DNA of 64,000 nucleotides from Senegalia massiliensis (GTDB lineage Bacteria > Bacillota > Clostridia > Tissierellales > SIT17). Location: contig NZ_QXXA01000001.1 of assembly GCF_009911265.1 (NCBI RefSeq), forward strand, positions 186,001-250,000. The letters are read 5' to 3'. The translations under genes were made by a program, and so were the position numbers. Each line of letters opens with the position of its first letter. The first letter of the stretch is position 1. A model generated the notes under the pieces. That model had not been told where the DNA came from. It saw only the letters and a program-made list of their open reading frames with translations, and ran no database searches. Shown in pieces: positions 62,069 to 64,000 of the stretch.

Positions 62069-62830
62069 ATGGTTATATTAAAAGACTTATTATATTTAAA
62101 TAAAGATGCATTTAATAAGACTATTCGTCTGTTGACGAAAAACTGGACATTAATACTTACAGGAATAGCATATTTAGTTATAAATATTGTATTAGGAATA
62201 GTTGTTAACACATTATTTATGGGGGTTTTAAGAATAATAGGGGGGATAGTTTTAACACTTGCAATGGCTTCTATGATTTCTAATTATTTATATCTACTGC
62301 AAAATATAATTAGAGTAGAAAAGTTTGATTTAGAAGATTTTAAAATGGGTTTTACAGCTCTTCTTCGTAAAGTATACAGTGTACTTTTAATTGGATGGCT
62401 TGCAAGTTTATTATATAATATGATTTTATCACCTTTGATTGGAAGTTTAGGAAGTTTTATTACTATGCTTATACCATTAGCTATATTTATATTTTTAAAT
62501 GCACTTCCAGAATCTCTTTATCAAAAGTTTTATGACCCTTGGGAAACTATAGTTTATGCATTTGAGTTTATAAAGGAAAACTGGTTAGAATGGTTTATAC
62601 CTAATATTATATTTATGATTCTATTATATATTTTATCTGGAAGATTGTTATTAAATTTATTCTCTATTAATTTTAGCTTAGGATTAAATTTTTCTACTTC
62701 TTCAATTATAATATATATAATAGGACAAATACTTTTTTCTTTTGTTATGATTTATAGAGGAGTATTATTTGAAAACCTTAGTACAAGTACTAGAAGGAAG
62801 AGAATATATATGAGGGATTTATATAAATAA
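62069..62830 (+). CDS. Hypothetical multi-span membrane protein
   Basis: 253 residues behind AGAGGAGAG that lies inside the end of the radical SAM gene. About six transmembrane helices are seen (near 28-48, 52-75, 103-122, 128-150, 172-192, 212-235), with short loops and a basic C-terminus (TSTRRKRIYMRDLYK). It resembles the general class of YesL/DUF975-like integral proteins but I cannot name a family. Tight coupling to the radical SAM gene suggests co-expression. Confidence 0.7.
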   Translation: MVILKDLLYLNKDAFNKTIRLLTKNWTLILTGIAYLVINIVLGIVVNTLFMGVLRIIGGIVLTLAMASMISNYLYLLQNIIRVEKFDLEDFKMGFTALLRKVYSVLLIGWLASLLYNMILSPLIGSLGSFITMLIPLAIFIFLNALPESLYQKFYDPWETIVYAFEFIKENWLEWFIPNIIFMILLYILSGRLLLNLFSINFSLGLNFSTSSIIIYIIGQILFSFVMIYRGVLFENLSTSTRRKRIYMRDLYK

Positions 62831-62892
62831 AGTAGTATTTTATAATATGAGATTTAGATAATAAGCTATTCTATAAGGTTTGGAGGGGTATT

Positions 62893-63378
62893 ATGAACTT
62901 GCAATTTAGAAGTATGGATAAAAAAGATATTTTAGTTGTATATGAGTTTTTTAATGATTTAAAAGAAGAGAAGGCAGAGGTTACATTTGTAGATATAAAC
63001 TCTAAAGATCAAGTAAAACAAATGTTAGAAGATAAAAATAATTATTTGTATATTTGTGAAGAGGAAGGAGAGTTAATAGCAGTATTTAGGGGGATAAGAG
63101 GAAAAGGTAAAGAAAACCATAGTGCGTTTTTAACTTTAGCAGTAAGAAAAAAATTAAGAGGTAAAAAGATTGCTCAAAGCCTTACTGAATTTGGATTAAA
63201 AGATATGAAAAATAATGGTATAAAAATAGTTCGAGCATATGTTTATAATGATAATTATGCATCACTAAATACTTTATTAAAATTAAGATTTAGCATATCA
63301 GGTTCTGTTCATATGGATCATTATGATGAAACTAAAGGGCATTATGTAGACGATATAATATTTCATAAAATTTTATAG
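62893..63378 (+). CDS. GNAT family N-acetyltransferase
   Basis: 161 residues with ribosome binding site GGAGGGG. The strand AFLTLAVRKKLRGKKIAQSLTEF contains the acetyl-CoA loop (LRGKKIAQ), and YVYNDNYASLNTLLKLRFSISG is the usual final segment. Acceptor unknown. The TPR gene follows by 17 bases. Confidence 0.87.
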   Translation: MNLQFRSMDKKDILVVYEFFNDLKEEKAEVTFVDINSKDQVKQMLEDKNNYLYICEEEGELIAVFRGIRGKGKENHSAFLTLAVRKKLRGKKIAQSLTEFGLKDMKNNGIKIVRAYVYNDNYASLNTLLKLRFSISGSVHMDHYDETKGHYVDDIIFHKIL

Positions 63379-63395
63379 ATACAAAGGAGTTTAAT

Positions 63396-64000
63396 ATGAA
63401 AACTATAGAAGAGTATTTTGAATCAAAAACAGATAATATTTATTTTATTGAATTGAAAAACAAAGAACAATTAGAAGTTAAAGGAATAGAGCTAGATGAA
63501 ACTATACCTTATCCTTTAATTGTAAAAAACTTAGCAAAAGAAATAAAAAGTAATAAAGAAGTAGAAGAACTTAAAGTTAAATATATGGTGGATGGGATTA
63601 TATATTTACTTGGTATAGATCCTAAATTTAAGCATAAAGAAAAATATTTAGAATTTTTGTATTCATATGATTCTAATATTAAAGGATATATATTATCAGA
63701 AGGTATAAAAAAATTAAATGATAATAAAATAGATGAAGCCCTTATATATTTAAGAAGTTTACTAAATATAGATAGAGAAAATGTAAAAGCATTATATAGT
63801 TATGGATTAGCTTTGGAAAATAAATCTATAGAATTCTATAATAAAAATGAAAGTCAATCAGGAAATATATTTTTTAAAAAATCAACTTATATGTTTGAAA
63901 CTATATTAGATATAGATCCAAGCTTTAGTCTTGCTTATTATAAATTAGGATATCACTATAGAAATAGTAAGCAATTTAAGAAGTCAGAAATTATATGGGA
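63396..64000 (+). CDS. TPR-repeat protein, cut by the window end
   Basis: The frame starts at ATG 63396 behind AAAGGAG and stays open to the end of the window (201 codons). From about residue 100 on, TPR-like helix pairs appear: IKKLNDNKIDEALIYLRSLLNID, NVKALYSYGLALENKSIEFY, and STYMFETILDIDPSFSLAYYKLGYHY. The N-terminal 100 residues are unlike TPRs. Probably a scaffold protein; the rest is outside the window. Confidence 0.7.
   Translation, partial: MKTIEEYFESKTDNIYFIELKNKEQLEVKGIELDETIPYPLIVKNLAKEIKSNKEVEELKVKYMVDGIIYLLGIDPKFKHKEKYLEFLYSYDSNIKGYILSEGIKKLNDNKIDEALIYLRSLLNIDRENVKALYSYGLALENKSIEFYNKNESQSGNIFFKKSTYMFETILDIDPSFSLAYYKLGYHYRNSKQFKKSEIIW

Noticed and set aside
1-64000. CRISPR array, insertion sequence, prophage or toxin-antitoxin module
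   Set aside because: I saw no regularly spaced repeats, transposase or integrase motifs, phage structural genes or convincing toxin-antitoxin pair. The paired small genes all lack such signatures.

Overview
This window is very AT-rich DNA from a low-G+C Gram-positive, endospore-forming anaerobe of the Clostridia type. The evidence is two alpha/beta-type small acid-soluble spore proteins (24773-24979 and 33737-33940), a YtxC-family sporulation protein, a PdaB-like spore deacetylase, candidate sigma-H and sigma-G promoters, and four T-box leaders in front of aminoacyl-tRNA synthetase genes. Gene order (ytxC near thrS; infC-rpmI-rplT; TrmH-family methyltransferase, yqzL, pheS, pheT, zapA, mutS2) matches the Bacillus/Clostridium core. 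The genus cannot be fixed from the sequence alone.

Region 1 (1-17.5 kb) is accessory. It is a run of stand-alone, mostly small cytoplasmic enzymes, all on the + strand: a beta-lactamase-fold serine hydrolase, purine nucleoside phosphorylase, a chemoreceptor, two Nudix hydrolases, two alpha/beta hydrolases, three SAM methyltransferases, a DegV lipid-binding protein, an LD-carboxypeptidase, a HExxH putative peptidase, a P-loop kinase-like protein, three GNAT acetyltransferases and a 2H phosphoesterase. Gene remains lie between them (a frameshifted GNAT at 15158-15414 and an orphan C-terminus at 64-183), so the block looks fluid, with gain and decay. Two of its genes have near-perfect sigma-H promoters.

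Region 2 (17.5-31 kb) holds an orphan substrate-binding lipoprotein, a T-box-controlled valS-folC operon containing a small membrane ORF that appears to start with ATT, a beta-propeller protein, a DUF4364 regulator, a spore protein, two polysaccharide deacetylases, a Na/Pi cotransporter, a YibE/F membrane protein and a MurE-like ligase without the usual specificity motif.

Region 3 (31-41.5 kb) has a two-OB-fold SSB paralogue, hpt, a CPBP protease, a second spore protein, cold-shock and Hsp33 genes, a ferritin-like protein, one tRNA-Cys with a strong promoter and terminator, ytxC and T-box-thrS.

Region 4 (41.5-64 kb) is largely housekeeping: a short FtsH paralogue, the L20-type leader and infC(ATT start)-rpmI-rplT, a KtrB/KtrA potassium uptake pair, yqzL and T-box-pheST, zapA, mutS2, a P1-family peptidase, T-box-argS, and then less-known genes (an unrecognised 324-residue protein, a putative amidase, a DUF4080 radical SAM protein, a membrane protein, a GNAT and a TPR protein cut by the window end).

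I saw no CRISPR array, insertion sequence, prophage module, rRNA or classical defence system. The best leads are regulatory and small-gene features: the ATT-started ORF in the valS leader, the sigma-H promoters, the argS T-box, the placement of yqzL before the pheS T-box, and small proteins that length-limited annotation would miss.
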